DNA of 39,219 nucleotides from an uncultured Eubacteriales bacterium (GTDB taxonomy: Bacteria; Bacillota; Clostridia; Oscillospirales; CAG-272). A model generated the notes under the pieces. That model saw only the letters and a program-made list of their open reading frames with translations, had not been told where the DNA came from and searched no databases. This document shows, piece by piece, positions 1 through 6,631 of this stretch (position 1 is the first letter of the stretch; the number at the start of each line of letters is the position of its first letter). Position numbers and translations under genes: made by a program. The stretch is from the NCBI GenBank assembly GCA_934477985.1, contig CAKSOR010000001.1, positions 1-39,219 on the forward strand, written 5' to 3'.

Positions 1-10
1 TCATTTTGCC

Positions 11-58
11 TGGCAAACGCAAAGTCATCGGTATTACCCACGTGCTCCGCGTTTGCCA
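11..58. repeat. Inverted repeat, 10-bp perfect arms
   Basis: TGGCAAACGC at 11-20 is exactly inverted as GCGTTTGCCA at 49-58. The right arm region (52-60) can instead pair with 88-96, which belongs to the next hairpin, so the two folds are mutually exclusive. It lies downstream of the AraC gene that ends at 149. No clear gene occupies 1-148; an open plus-strand frame there has no coding character. It may be part of a dispersed intergenic repeat. Confidence 0.55.
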
Positions 59-84
59 ACAATATATACTTCTTCAGCTCTTCA

Positions 85-105
85 CGAGTTGGCAAAGCCA
101 ACTCG
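85..105. repeat. Perfect 9-bp hairpin with 3-nt loop
   Basis: CGAGTTGGC at 85-93, loop AAA, and GCCAACTCG at 97-105. There is no T-run on either side, so it is not a standard intrinsic terminator. It shares the TTGGCAAA core with the inverted repeat at 11-58. A further small inverted repeat (CTTCG/CGAAG) follows at about 118-134. Confidence 0.55.
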
Positions 106-148
106 CCTTACTTCTTACTTCGAGCGACGCGAAGCGGAGCGAGGCTGC

Positions 149-922
149 TTATCTGTTATTGGTATGCCCGTTCTTATAGACTTCCCTGAACCTCGTCGGC
201 GTGATACCCTCGTGGTACGCGAAGAACTTCAGAAACAGCTTGACGTCGGCAAATCCCCCGCGGTCGGCTATCTCGGTCAGCGTGAACTCCCTCTCGGTCA
301 GCAGAAACTTCAGGTAGTCCATCCGCCGATCCACAATCATCTGCTTCAGCCCGCTTCCGTACTTCCGCCGCAGAAGCCGCGAGATGTACTCCTCGTTGTA
401 CCCGAACCGCTCCGATACGTCCACCGAGTTTATCTGCCGGTCGGAATTTATCCTCACCCATTCGACCACCTTCTCAGCGAGCGAATCGGGTGAGACTCTT
501 TTTATATTCTGCGACTCAATCTCGGCGTTCAGCACACACAGAAGACTGTCCATCACCTCCGCGCCCGGGCGCTTCTCCGCGTAGTGCAGTATCTGCCTGC
601 ACAAGAGCGTCACCGAATACACGTCTCCAAGACGCAGATGCCTTATCCCGGCGTCCACGCCCTCCGGCAGCCAGAAATGCAGCCAGTAGAACGACACCCT
701 CTCGTCTGAGTTTCCCACCCCGCGGTGCTGCCGCTTCGCGTCGATATAGAGTATGTCCCCCGCCTCGAGCTCGAACAGCTCGCTTCCCTCCTCATAGTCG
801 ACCTCTAACTTGAAGCTCCCCTCGGTCACCACAATAAGCTCGGTCGTTTTGTTCTTACTTTCGGGATGAATCCATTCGTTCCGGGACGTAAACTTTCCCG
901 CGTTGCAGAATCTGCCTTTCAT
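149..922 (-). CDS. AraC family transcriptional regulator
   Basis: A 257-residue sugar-responsive regulator. The N-terminal half is a cupin-like sensor (GDILYIDAKRQHRG region) and the C-terminal half carries the two helix-turn-helix units of AraC proteins (FGYNEEYISRLLRRKYG, then LTEIADRGGFADVKLFLKFF with HEGITPTRFR). I chose ATG 922 because the reading frame can be extended upstream to 1042 only through DNA that holds the promoter. The AGGAG upstream of 922 is rather far away (14 nt), so the start is likely but not certain. It is transcribed divergently from the GH127 arabinofuranosidase gene, which it most likely controls in response to an arabinose-type sugar (inference). Its promoter at 991-1019 overlaps that of the target. 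Confidence 0.9.
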   Translation of the reverse strand: MKGRFCNAGKFTSRNEWIHPESKNKTTELIVVTEGSFKLEVDYEEGSELFELEAGDILYIDAKRQHRGVGNSDERVSFYWLHFWLPEGVDAGIRHLRLGDVYSVTLLCRQILHYAEKRPGAEVMDSLLCVLNAEIESQNIKRVSPDSLAEKVVEWVRINSDRQINSVDVSERFGYNEEYISRLLRRKYGSGLKQMIVDRRMDYLKFLLTEREFTLTEIADRGGFADVKLFLKFFAYHEGITPTRFREVYKNGHTNNR

Positions 923-960
923 AAGTCGATTTTTTTCTCCTTTTGTACGGGTTTTGGGGT

Positions 961-989
961 TGAAATCGCCAAAAAAATATTGTATAATA
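961..989 (+). promoter_or_regulatory. Sigma-A type promoter of the GH127 gene
   Basis: TTGAAA (961-966), 17-bp spacer, TATAAT (984-989). Predicted start near 996 gives a leader of about 60 nt to the ATG at 1057, with AAGGAG near 1043-1048. Its -10 box lies one base from the -10 box of the opposing promoter. Confidence 0.7.
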
Positions 990-990
990 A

Positions 991-1019
991 TTATAGCACA
1001 CAAAAACGCGTTTGACAAG
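991..1019 (-). promoter_or_regulatory. Sigma-A type promoter of the AraC gene
   Basis: On the minus strand TTGTCA (1019-1014), 17-bp spacer, TATAAT (996-991). It is interlocked with the plus-strand promoter at 961-989, so two polymerases should not fit at once. Confidence 0.65.
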
Positions 1020-1056
1020 TGCATTTTAAATCTTCCATACACAAGGAGAAAAAATC

Positions 1057-2886
1057 ATGACAAATTACCTCCCCCATGATCACATCCGCCTCACCTCCGG
1101 CTTCTGGCGCGAAAAGCAGAACCTCATCCGCAAGACCACCATCTGGAACGTCTACAAGCGCTTCAAGGACACCGGTCGCTTCGACGCCTTCAAGCTTGAC
1201 TGGAAGGAGGGCATGCCCAACAAGCCCCATATCTTCTGGGACTCCGACATCGCCAAGTGGCTTGAGTCGGTCGCTTACCTCACGAAGGAATCCCCCGAGC
1301 CCGAGCTCGAAAAAATAGTCGACGAGGTCGTCGACGACATCGCCCGCGGTCAGCTCGACGACGGCTACTTCAACATATACTACCAGCTCTTCGACATTGA
1401 GCACCGCTTCAGCTTCCGCGGTCAGCACGAGCTCTACTGCGCCGGACACCTCATCGAGGCGGCGATTGCCTATGACGACGCGACCGGCAAGCACAAGTTC
1501 CTCGAGGTCATGCTGAAATACGCCGCGCTTATAAAGAAGGTTTTCATGATCGACCACTCGGCGACCTACGACGCGCCGGGGCACGAGGAGATTGAGCTCG
1601 CGCTTGTCAAGCTCTACGACTACACAAAGGATCGCCAGTGGCTCGATCTCGCGCTCTGGTTCATCAACGCGCGCGGTCCGCAGGGCAAGCAGCAGCCGGG
1701 TGACAACTACCACCGCGGAACCAACATCCAGGATCACGCGCCGGTGCGCGAGCAGTTCACCGCCGAGGGTCACTGTGTCCGCGCCTGCTACCTCTACTGC
1801 GCGATGGCTGACCTCGCGCTCCGCGAGAACGACGCTGAGCTGAAGAAGGCCTGCGACAGCATCTACGCCGACATAACGAACTCCAAGATGTACATCACCG
1901 GCTCGATCGGCTCGACAAAGAACGCCGAGGCTTTCGAGGACGCCTACAGACTCCCGAACGACACGGCTTACGGCGAGACCTGCGCGGCGCTGGCGCTGGC
2001 GCTCTTCGCGCGCAGAATGGAGCGGATGGACGCCGACGCGAAGTACGCCGACACGGTCGAGCGGGTCATCTACAACGGCTTTTTGTCCGGACTCTCGCTT
2101 GACGGAAAGTCCTTCTTCTACGAGAACGCGCAGGAAATCGACCTTGAGAACCGCGGGATTGTCCGCGCTTCGCTCCACGCCAACCGCGACATCCACTTCC
2201 CGATCACCGAGCGCGTCGAGGTCTTCAGCTGCTCCTGCTGCCCGCCGAATGTCACGAGATTCATTCCGTCGATCGGCGACTTCCTCTACAACTTCACAGA
2301 GGATACCGTCTACATAAACCAGTACATGGCGTCCGAGGCTGATTTCGGAGACTATAAGATCACTCAGGAGACGAACTATCCGTTCGACGGACATGTAAGC
2401 GTAAAGTGCACGGCGGCAAAGAAGCTCGCGCTCAGGATTCCGTCCTGGTGCACTGTCTGGACGCTCAGAAAGAACGGCAAGCCGGTGAACGCCGAGGTTG
2501 TGAACGGCTTCGCCAAGGTCGACTCGACGGCGGGCGACGAAATCACGCTCGACCTTGTCATCGCTCCGAAGGTCGTCAGAGCCGACCGCAGAGTCAGAGT
2601 CGACCGCGGAATGAAGGCGGTCACCTACGGACCGTTCGTGATGTGCCTTGAGGGCGTCGACAACGGCGGCAGACTCGCTGACGTCGAGCTCACCGATAAT
2701 TTTACAGTCGGACGCGACGAGGAGCTCGGACTTCCCTGCGTCTATTGCGGCGCGGTCAGAGTCGACACTGACTCGCTCTACTCGGACAATGTCTCCGAAA
2801 AGCCGTTCAGGGCGAAGCTGATACCGTATTTCGCGTTCGCGAACCGCGGCGAGTGCGATATGAGAATCTGGAACGTTATCCGCTGA
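1057..2886 (+). CDS. GH127 beta-L-arabinofuranosidase
   Basis: A 609-residue cytoplasmic glycoside hydrolase of family GH127 (formerly DUF1680), which releases beta-linked L-arabinofuranose from plant hydroxyproline-rich or pectic oligosaccharides. The family's cysteine/zinc active site is visible: Glu307-Thr-Cys309 (ETCAAL) and Cys394-Cys395 in CSCCPPN. In the characterised HypBA1 enzyme the equivalent residues bind zinc and the last cysteine pair supplies the nucleophile. The N-terminal alpha/alpha-barrel signatures GFW and GQLDDGY are present. There is no signal peptide, so the substrate must be imported. The start at 1057 has a good AAGGAG. Substrate within the family is inferred only. 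Confidence 0.93.
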   Translation: MTNYLPHDHIRLTSGFWREKQNLIRKTTIWNVYKRFKDTGRFDAFKLDWKEGMPNKPHIFWDSDIAKWLESVAYLTKESPEPELEKIVDEVVDDIARGQLDDGYFNIYYQLFDIEHRFSFRGQHELYCAGHLIEAAIAYDDATGKHKFLEVMLKYAALIKKVFMIDHSATYDAPGHEEIELALVKLYDYTKDRQWLDLALWFINARGPQGKQQPGDNYHRGTNIQDHAPVREQFTAEGHCVRACYLYCAMADLALRENDAELKKACDSIYADITNSKMYITGSIGSTKNAEAFEDAYRLPNDTAYGETCAALALALFARRMERMDADAKYADTVERVIYNGFLSGLSLDGKSFFYENAQEIDLENRGIVRASLHANRDIHFPITERVEVFSCSCCPPNVTRFIPSIGDFLYNFTEDTVYINQYMASEADFGDYKITQETNYPFDGHVSVKCTAAKKLALRIPSWCTVWTLRKNGKPVNAEVVNGFAKVDSTAGDEITLDLVIAPKVVRADRRVRVDRGMKAVTYGPFVMCLEGVDNGGRLADVELTDNFTVGRDEELGLPCVYCGAVRVDTDSLYSDNVSEKPFRAKLIPYFAFANRGECDMRIWNVIR

Positions 2887-2926
2887 AATACGCAAAAAAG
2901 TTTACAGCAGAGACTTTCTAAAGCAC

Positions 2927-2955
2927 TTGACTTTCCGGGCGTTTCATGGTAGAAT
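2927..2955 (+). promoter_or_regulatory. Promoter of the RelA/SpoT-small protein pair
   Basis: TTGACT (2927-2932), 17-bp spacer, TAGAAT (2950-2955). A ribosome site GGGAGG lies just before ATG 2986. It makes the two-gene unit independent of the upstream GH127 gene. Confidence 0.7.
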
Positions 2956-2985
2956 ATCATCATTCCAACGTGCCGGGAGGAAAAC

Positions 2986-3600
2986 ATGACAGAGGATCTG
3001 CTTCTGATGAACGGACTGTCGACTCAGATACTGGAGCGGCTGTCGTATGAATCCCACCTCGGGAAGTCGCTCAAGTACAACCTTCACCACTTTGATAAGG
3101 AAGCGCTGCTGAACGAGCTGTTCGATATGACAAAATGGCTGCGCAAACAGAGCGTTTTAGATGAGATCGCACTGGACTACCGCATCAAGAGTATCGGTTC
3201 TATCACTCTTAAATATGAACGCTACTACCCTGACAGGCAGGTGCGCAAGACCTTCAACGATATTCTCGGGTTCAGGGCGTTCTGCGACGACTACCGGGAG
3301 CTTATCTGTCAGGACAGCGACGTATTCCGCGTAGTAGACATGTCGGACGGAAAGTCATCCGATGACGGCTACCGTGGTGTTCACCTGTACTATCAGTTGG
3401 ATAACCGCCACTACCCGATAGAGGTGCAGTTCAACACGCTCTATGACCGGCAGATGAACAACTGGCTTCACGATTATCTCTACAAAAAGGGTTATCCGGA
3501 CGAGGTCGGCAGAGAACTGCGTGAACGCTACGAAGAAGGCAGAATCCACAGTAAAGATGATTTTGAGGAGGAGTTAAACGATGTGCTACGTGCTCGCTAA
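2986..3600 (+). CDS. RelA/SpoT-domain nucleotidyltransferase
   Basis: A 204-residue protein built almost only from a RelA/SpoT synthetase fold, like a small alarmone synthetase. Visible catalytic-type positions are Arg66-Ile-Lys68-Ser69 (ATP-binding R-x-K-S), Asp92 in DILGFRAF (metal), Gly128-Tyr-Arg-Gly-Val-His133 and Glu146 in IEVQF. It lacks the hydrolase, TGS and ACT domains of long RelA/SpoT. Family members make (p)ppGpp or, in toxic versions, pyrophosphorylate tRNA or other nucleotides. Which applies here is unknown. It has its own promoter, and its last 20 nt overlap the next gene, which points to translational coupling. An alarmone role and a toxin role are both possible. Confidence 0.82.
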   Translation: MTEDLLLMNGLSTQILERLSYESHLGKSLKYNLHHFDKEALLNELFDMTKWLRKQSVLDEIALDYRIKSIGSITLKYERYYPDRQVRKTFNDILGFRAFCDDYRELICQDSDVFRVVDMSDGKSSDDGYRGVHLYYQLDNRHYPIEVQFNTLYDRQMNNWLHDYLYKKGYPDEVGRELRERYEEGRIHSKDDFEEELNDVLRAR

Positions 3601-3805
3601 AGACAGGAACAAACACGGCTGTGTCGCGCTCAAGACCAGAATCGGCGAAGAGCTTTCCGAGCTGGTAGTCGAGCTTGACGCGCTCGCGCCGCACAAGGGC
3701 ATCGAGATCGTCACGATCAGCCGCCCCACCGCCTACGGCGAATACGCGCCCTACTCCTTCGTCCAGACCGCCGATGAGCTTAAAGAAGCCGTAAAACGGA
3801 TGTAA
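3581..3805 (+). CDS. Small conserved protein (DUF6718-like)
   Basis: A 74-residue soluble protein starting MCYVLAKD and holding HGCVALKT and the block TISRPTAYGEYAPY, which I recall as the signature of DUF6718, a family of unknown function common in Firmicutes. ATG 3581 sits 20 nt inside the upstream gene, preceded by a strong GAGGAGG, so it is translated from the same message. Charge is mixed and there is no membrane segment or signal. By position and size it could be a modulator or antitoxin of the RelA/SpoT-domain protein. That is inference from gene arrangement only. The family assignment is from memory. Confidence 0.75.
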   Translation: MCYVLAKDRNKHGCVALKTRIGEELSELVVELDALAPHKGIEIVTISRPTAYGEYAPYSFVQTADELKEAVKRM

Positions 3806-3812
3806 AACAACC

Positions 3813-3849
3813 AAAAGGGGCTGTCGCTTTTGCGACTGCCCCCTTTTTT
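3813..3849. terminator. Bidirectional intrinsic terminator
   Basis: Stem GGGGC-GTCGC/GCGAC-GCCCC with flanking AAAA and TTTTTT. It ends the RelA/SpoT pair on the plus strand. On the minus strand it starts immediately after the stop codon (3850-3848) of the sugar-binding lipoprotein gene. Confidence 0.85.
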
Positions 3850-5305
3850 ACTTCATCTCACGATAAACCTTGTTTATCTCCTCAATCTTCGCTATCGCCG
3901 AGGACTCATTCTCCGCGTATACAGACGCGAAACTGTGACCTTCTGTCTGCGCGAGCTTCCACCCTATGGAATTGATCGCGGACGGTATCACGGCATTGTC
4001 GTAGAAATACCCGATGTCAAAAACGCGACCGTCACGAATGAGGTCGAGCATCTGCACCGACTCGTCATCGCGCGAATACTTCGTCTGCAAAGCAACCTCG
4101 TAATACTGCGGCATAACCGTCTTGCTTCCCTCCGCGCAAAGCGCTTCGAGAACGATCGAGACACGGTCAGGGTCGGCGACACTTATCGGCACGCCGATAA
4201 GATTACAGCCCGCGTCGACATTTGTGTAATACTTTTCATCGCTCTCGTCGAACTTCGGCCATGGAATTATTCCGAAATCCGACTTCATATCACGCATCAA
4301 GTCAAGCGTCTTGATATTGCCGTCAAGGAACATCGCCCGGTCTTCGGCAAATGTCCGCGCCTTAACATCAGCATTGCCGTCCGCAAGGATTATGTGTCCC
4401 GCGTCGCTGTCGGTGAACGCGAAATATTTATCAAAGATGTCGACTGTCCGCTCGGTGTTCAGCGTAAGCGTGAGCTCGTCGTTCCCATCCTTTTCACAGA
4501 TACGCTGACCGCCGGTATAAAGCACCTGAATTGGTCCGATCCACCAGCTTGTAAGGTAACCGACACGGTCGTTCTCGAAATCAATCTTACCATCGCCATT
4601 GAGGTTGCGCGTGCCCTGCTTTGCGAGCTTTCCGAATTCGTCGAATGTCCATTTTCCTGATTTTACCATGTCATACGGTTCGTCGAGCTTCAGCTCCCTG
4701 AAGATATGCTTGTTGTAGAACATACCATTAGCCGCGCCGAGATTGAGGTGGCAGATGTCTCCGGAGCAGGTAAACAGCTTGTGCGCTACTGAGAGACTTT
4801 CACGCGAGTCCTGATTCCACCAGGGCTTATCGAGGTCAATGTATTTCAATTCATTGTTCCATTCAAGGAGCAGGCTGTTCTGCGCGTAGCTTGAGATCTT
4901 GCGCGCGTGGCAGAGCAGCATGTCGTATGAATCATCTCCGGCGAGAATCACGCTTGTCGCGTCGGTCGCGTAGACATTCGCCGAGCGGACTATCCGGAAC
5001 TCGATTCCGAAGCGCTCAGCAACCTTCTGATTGCGCTCGTAGACAGCGTCATTCATGATGTCACCGGTCGTCGATTCGACATACATGTCCGCGATGAAGC
5101 CGTCATCGTCGCGCACGAACATCGTGAATGCCGCGCCTTCATAGTCGATCTCGGGCAGATCGTCGGATATTTCCGTTTCGACCGCCTCGGTCGTTGTGTC
5201 GCCGGATGGAGACGCGGTGGTTTCGTCGGGAGCGGCTTCGCCGCCGCAGGAAAATGCCGAGAGGAGGATTGCAAAGAGTAATGCCAGGGAGATGAATTTT
5301 TTCAT
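3848..5305 (-). CDS. Extracellular sugar-binding lipoprotein
   Basis: A 485-residue ABC-type solute-binding protein, family 1 in overall character. The signal peptide ends in the lipobox LSAFSC with Cys20 as lipid anchor, followed by a Thr/Ser/Glu-rich linker to about residue 45. Typical family 1 features are YDMLLCHA early, the GKWTFDEF block, and the GIIPWPKFDE block that follows the cleft residues. It should bind an oligosaccharide at the cell surface. No permease or ATPase gene is adjacent, so it either serves a transporter encoded elsewhere or acts as a sensor. It is the last gene of the isomerase operon, 61 nt after the GH99-like gene. The ligand cannot be deduced. Confidence 0.85.
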   Translation of the reverse strand: MKKFISLALLFAILLSAFSCGGEAAPDETTASPSGDTTTEAVETEISDDLPEIDYEGAAFTMFVRDDDGFIADMYVESTTGDIMNDAVYERNQKVAERFGIEFRIVRSANVYATDATSVILAGDDSYDMLLCHARKISSYAQNSLLLEWNNELKYIDLDKPWWNQDSRESLSVAHKLFTCSGDICHLNLGAANGMFYNKHIFRELKLDEPYDMVKSGKWTFDEFGKLAKQGTRNLNGDGKIDFENDRVGYLTSWWIGPIQVLYTGGQRICEKDGNDELTLTLNTERTVDIFDKYFAFTDSDAGHIILADGNADVKARTFAEDRAMFLDGNIKTLDLMRDMKSDFGIIPWPKFDESDEKYYTNVDAGCNLIGVPISVADPDRVSIVLEALCAEGSKTVMPQYYEVALQTKYSRDDESVQMLDLIRDGRVFDIGYFYDNAVIPSAINSIGWKLAQTEGHSFASVYAENESSAIAKIEEINKVYREMK

Positions 5306-5366
5306 TGTGCGCTGATCCTTTCTTTAATTTTCTGATTGTCGGTTTGTTGGCGCGCCCACGGCGCGT

Positions 5367-6584
5367 TCAGTTATAGTGAACTCCGAATTTTGCCTTGCAG
5401 ACCTCCGAGAGGTCGGGTTCGCCCCAGGACTTGTTGTAACCTGTGAAGCCGAGTACTTCGGGCGTGCGGTAGTCGGGCAGATTGTCGCGCGCGGTCAGCT
5501 CCTCGCGTATCGCCTGGAGATACCTGAAGCCGTACTCGACCGACGGCGAGATATAATGTCCCTCGTCCCACTCGTTCCAGTTGTCGATCATGAATATTTT
5601 CTTTCCCCAAGCGCCTTCGGGGAGCTTGTCAGCCGCCGCCTTCATTCGTCTGATGACCTTCCGGAAGCCGTCGGGAGTCAGATGATAGGGCGTCTCGCGC
5701 TCGAAATTGAAGCCCATGCTGTCCCAGTGCGGCGTGCAGCGCGGCGCGGCGTCGCGGAAGCAGGTCGCGGTCGGTATAGTCCGCATCGGGTCGCACTCAA
5801 AGCGCTTCTCGAGGATTCCGCACTGCCCTTCGATAATCTCGTCGTCGGGCGGAAGCGCGTCCTTCGGCGAATATCCGGCGTTGTAGCCGAAGTGGAAGTC
5901 ATATCCGTGCTCCACGCAGCTCTCGTAAACCCCGGGCGCGACGCCGTAGTTCCAGACGCAGGTCGCGATGATAAGCCCGCCGAAGCCGCGCGCTTTCAGG
6001 TACTCGCGGCACTTGTCGAAGATTTCGCGCTGATTCTCAACCGGCGCCAAATCCTCGTCCATCTCGTTCTTTCCGCAGACGAAGAGCACGGGCTTATCGT
6101 CGATTTTCAGATAGTTCTCGCGCGAGAAGTAGTTGTCGACCCAGAACGGCAGGAGGTTGTTCATCAGGTCGTCGGGCGAAGTCCCGCCCCAGCGCGCTCT
6201 GGCGTTTTCGTACATAATCGCGAACTTCATGTATTTCTGAAATTTCGCGTTGAAGAGCGCCTCGTGCAGTCCGTGACCGCAGCGGATTTTGTCGACCGTG
6301 ACCGGCTTTCCGACGTTTTCCTTGAGTCTGTACCAGCAGTGGATAAAGCAGTTCACGCCGTGCTCGACAGCCCACTTTATCTCCCAGTCGCAGACATCGG
6401 GGTTCTCCTCGTCGTAGTAGCCCATCAGCGGCGTGCGCTCGGGGTAGCCGTGCAGGTCGTCGAAGCCGCCGTGTATCTGAGCCGCGCCCTTCTTCCAGGC
6501 GGGATAATAGTGCGCCGCGACAATCCGGTCGGTCGAAGCCGGCATCGGGGTCGGTATCGAGTCAGAGAGTCTGATATTGTACAT
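5367..6584 (-). CDS. GH99-like (WbsX-type) glycan-active protein
   Basis: A 405-residue protein with the features of the glycoside hydrolase family 99-like / WbsX group. It has a TIM-barrel start AAHYYPAW, the segment CFIHCWYR, and the acidic signature NWNEWDEG at residues 335-342, where true GH99 enzymes have their catalytic carboxylates. True GH99 enzymes cleave alpha-mannosides inside the chain; the WbsX-like branch is poorly characterised. There is no signal peptide, so it acts in the cytoplasm. AGGAG at 6595-6591 supports ATG 6584. It sits between an unrecognised large enzyme and a sugar-binding lipoprotein, which suggests a shared glycan pathway. Confidence 0.82.
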   Translation of the reverse strand: MYNIRLSDSIPTPMPASTDRIVAAHYYPAWKKGAAQIHGGFDDLHGYPERTPLMGYYDEENPDVCDWEIKWAVEHGVNCFIHCWYRLKENVGKPVTVDKIRCGHGLHEALFNAKFQKYMKFAIMYENARARWGGTSPDDLMNNLLPFWVDNYFSRENYLKIDDKPVLFVCGKNEMDEDLAPVENQREIFDKCREYLKARGFGGLIIATCVWNYGVAPGVYESCVEHGYDFHFGYNAGYSPKDALPPDDEIIEGQCGILEKRFECDPMRTIPTATCFRDAAPRCTPHWDSMGFNFERETPYHLTPDGFRKVIRRMKAAADKLPEGAWGKKIFMIDNWNEWDEGHYISPSVEYGFRYLQAIREELTARDNLPDYRTPEVLGFTGYNKSWGEPDLSEVCKAKFGVHYN

Positions 6585-6600
6585 ATGTCGCTCCTGTTCA

Positions 6601-6625
6601 CCCGGCGATCTTTACGACCGCCGGG
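6601..6625 (-). other. Intercistronic hairpin before the GH99-like gene
   Basis: CCCGGCG (6601-6607) pairs with CGCCGGG (6619-6625) across an 11-nt loop, immediately upstream of the AGGAG of the next gene on the minus strand. With no T-run in that direction it is not a terminator for the operon. It could mark RNA processing or tune translation. Confidence 0.5.
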
Positions 6626-6631
6626 ATTATT

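Noticed and set aside
1..183. Open plus-strand frame at the window start, possible 3' end of a gene
   Set aside because: The translated sequence is Ser/Arg/Cys-rich noise over palindromic repeats; no family resemblance.
991..2895. 634-residue minus-strand open frame opposite the GH127 gene
   Set aside because: It is the antisense of a strongly supported gene, has low-complexity Val/Asp/Arg/Glu composition and no family motif. GC-rich third positions create such frames.
3830..4660. 276-residue plus-strand frame opposite the binding lipoprotein
   Set aside because: It begins inside the shared terminator and has no homology-like features.
5340..5365. GC-rich CGCGCC/GGCGCG hairpin between the lipoprotein and GH99-like genes
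   Set aside because: Short, without T-run and not near a decisive site; no support for a terminator.
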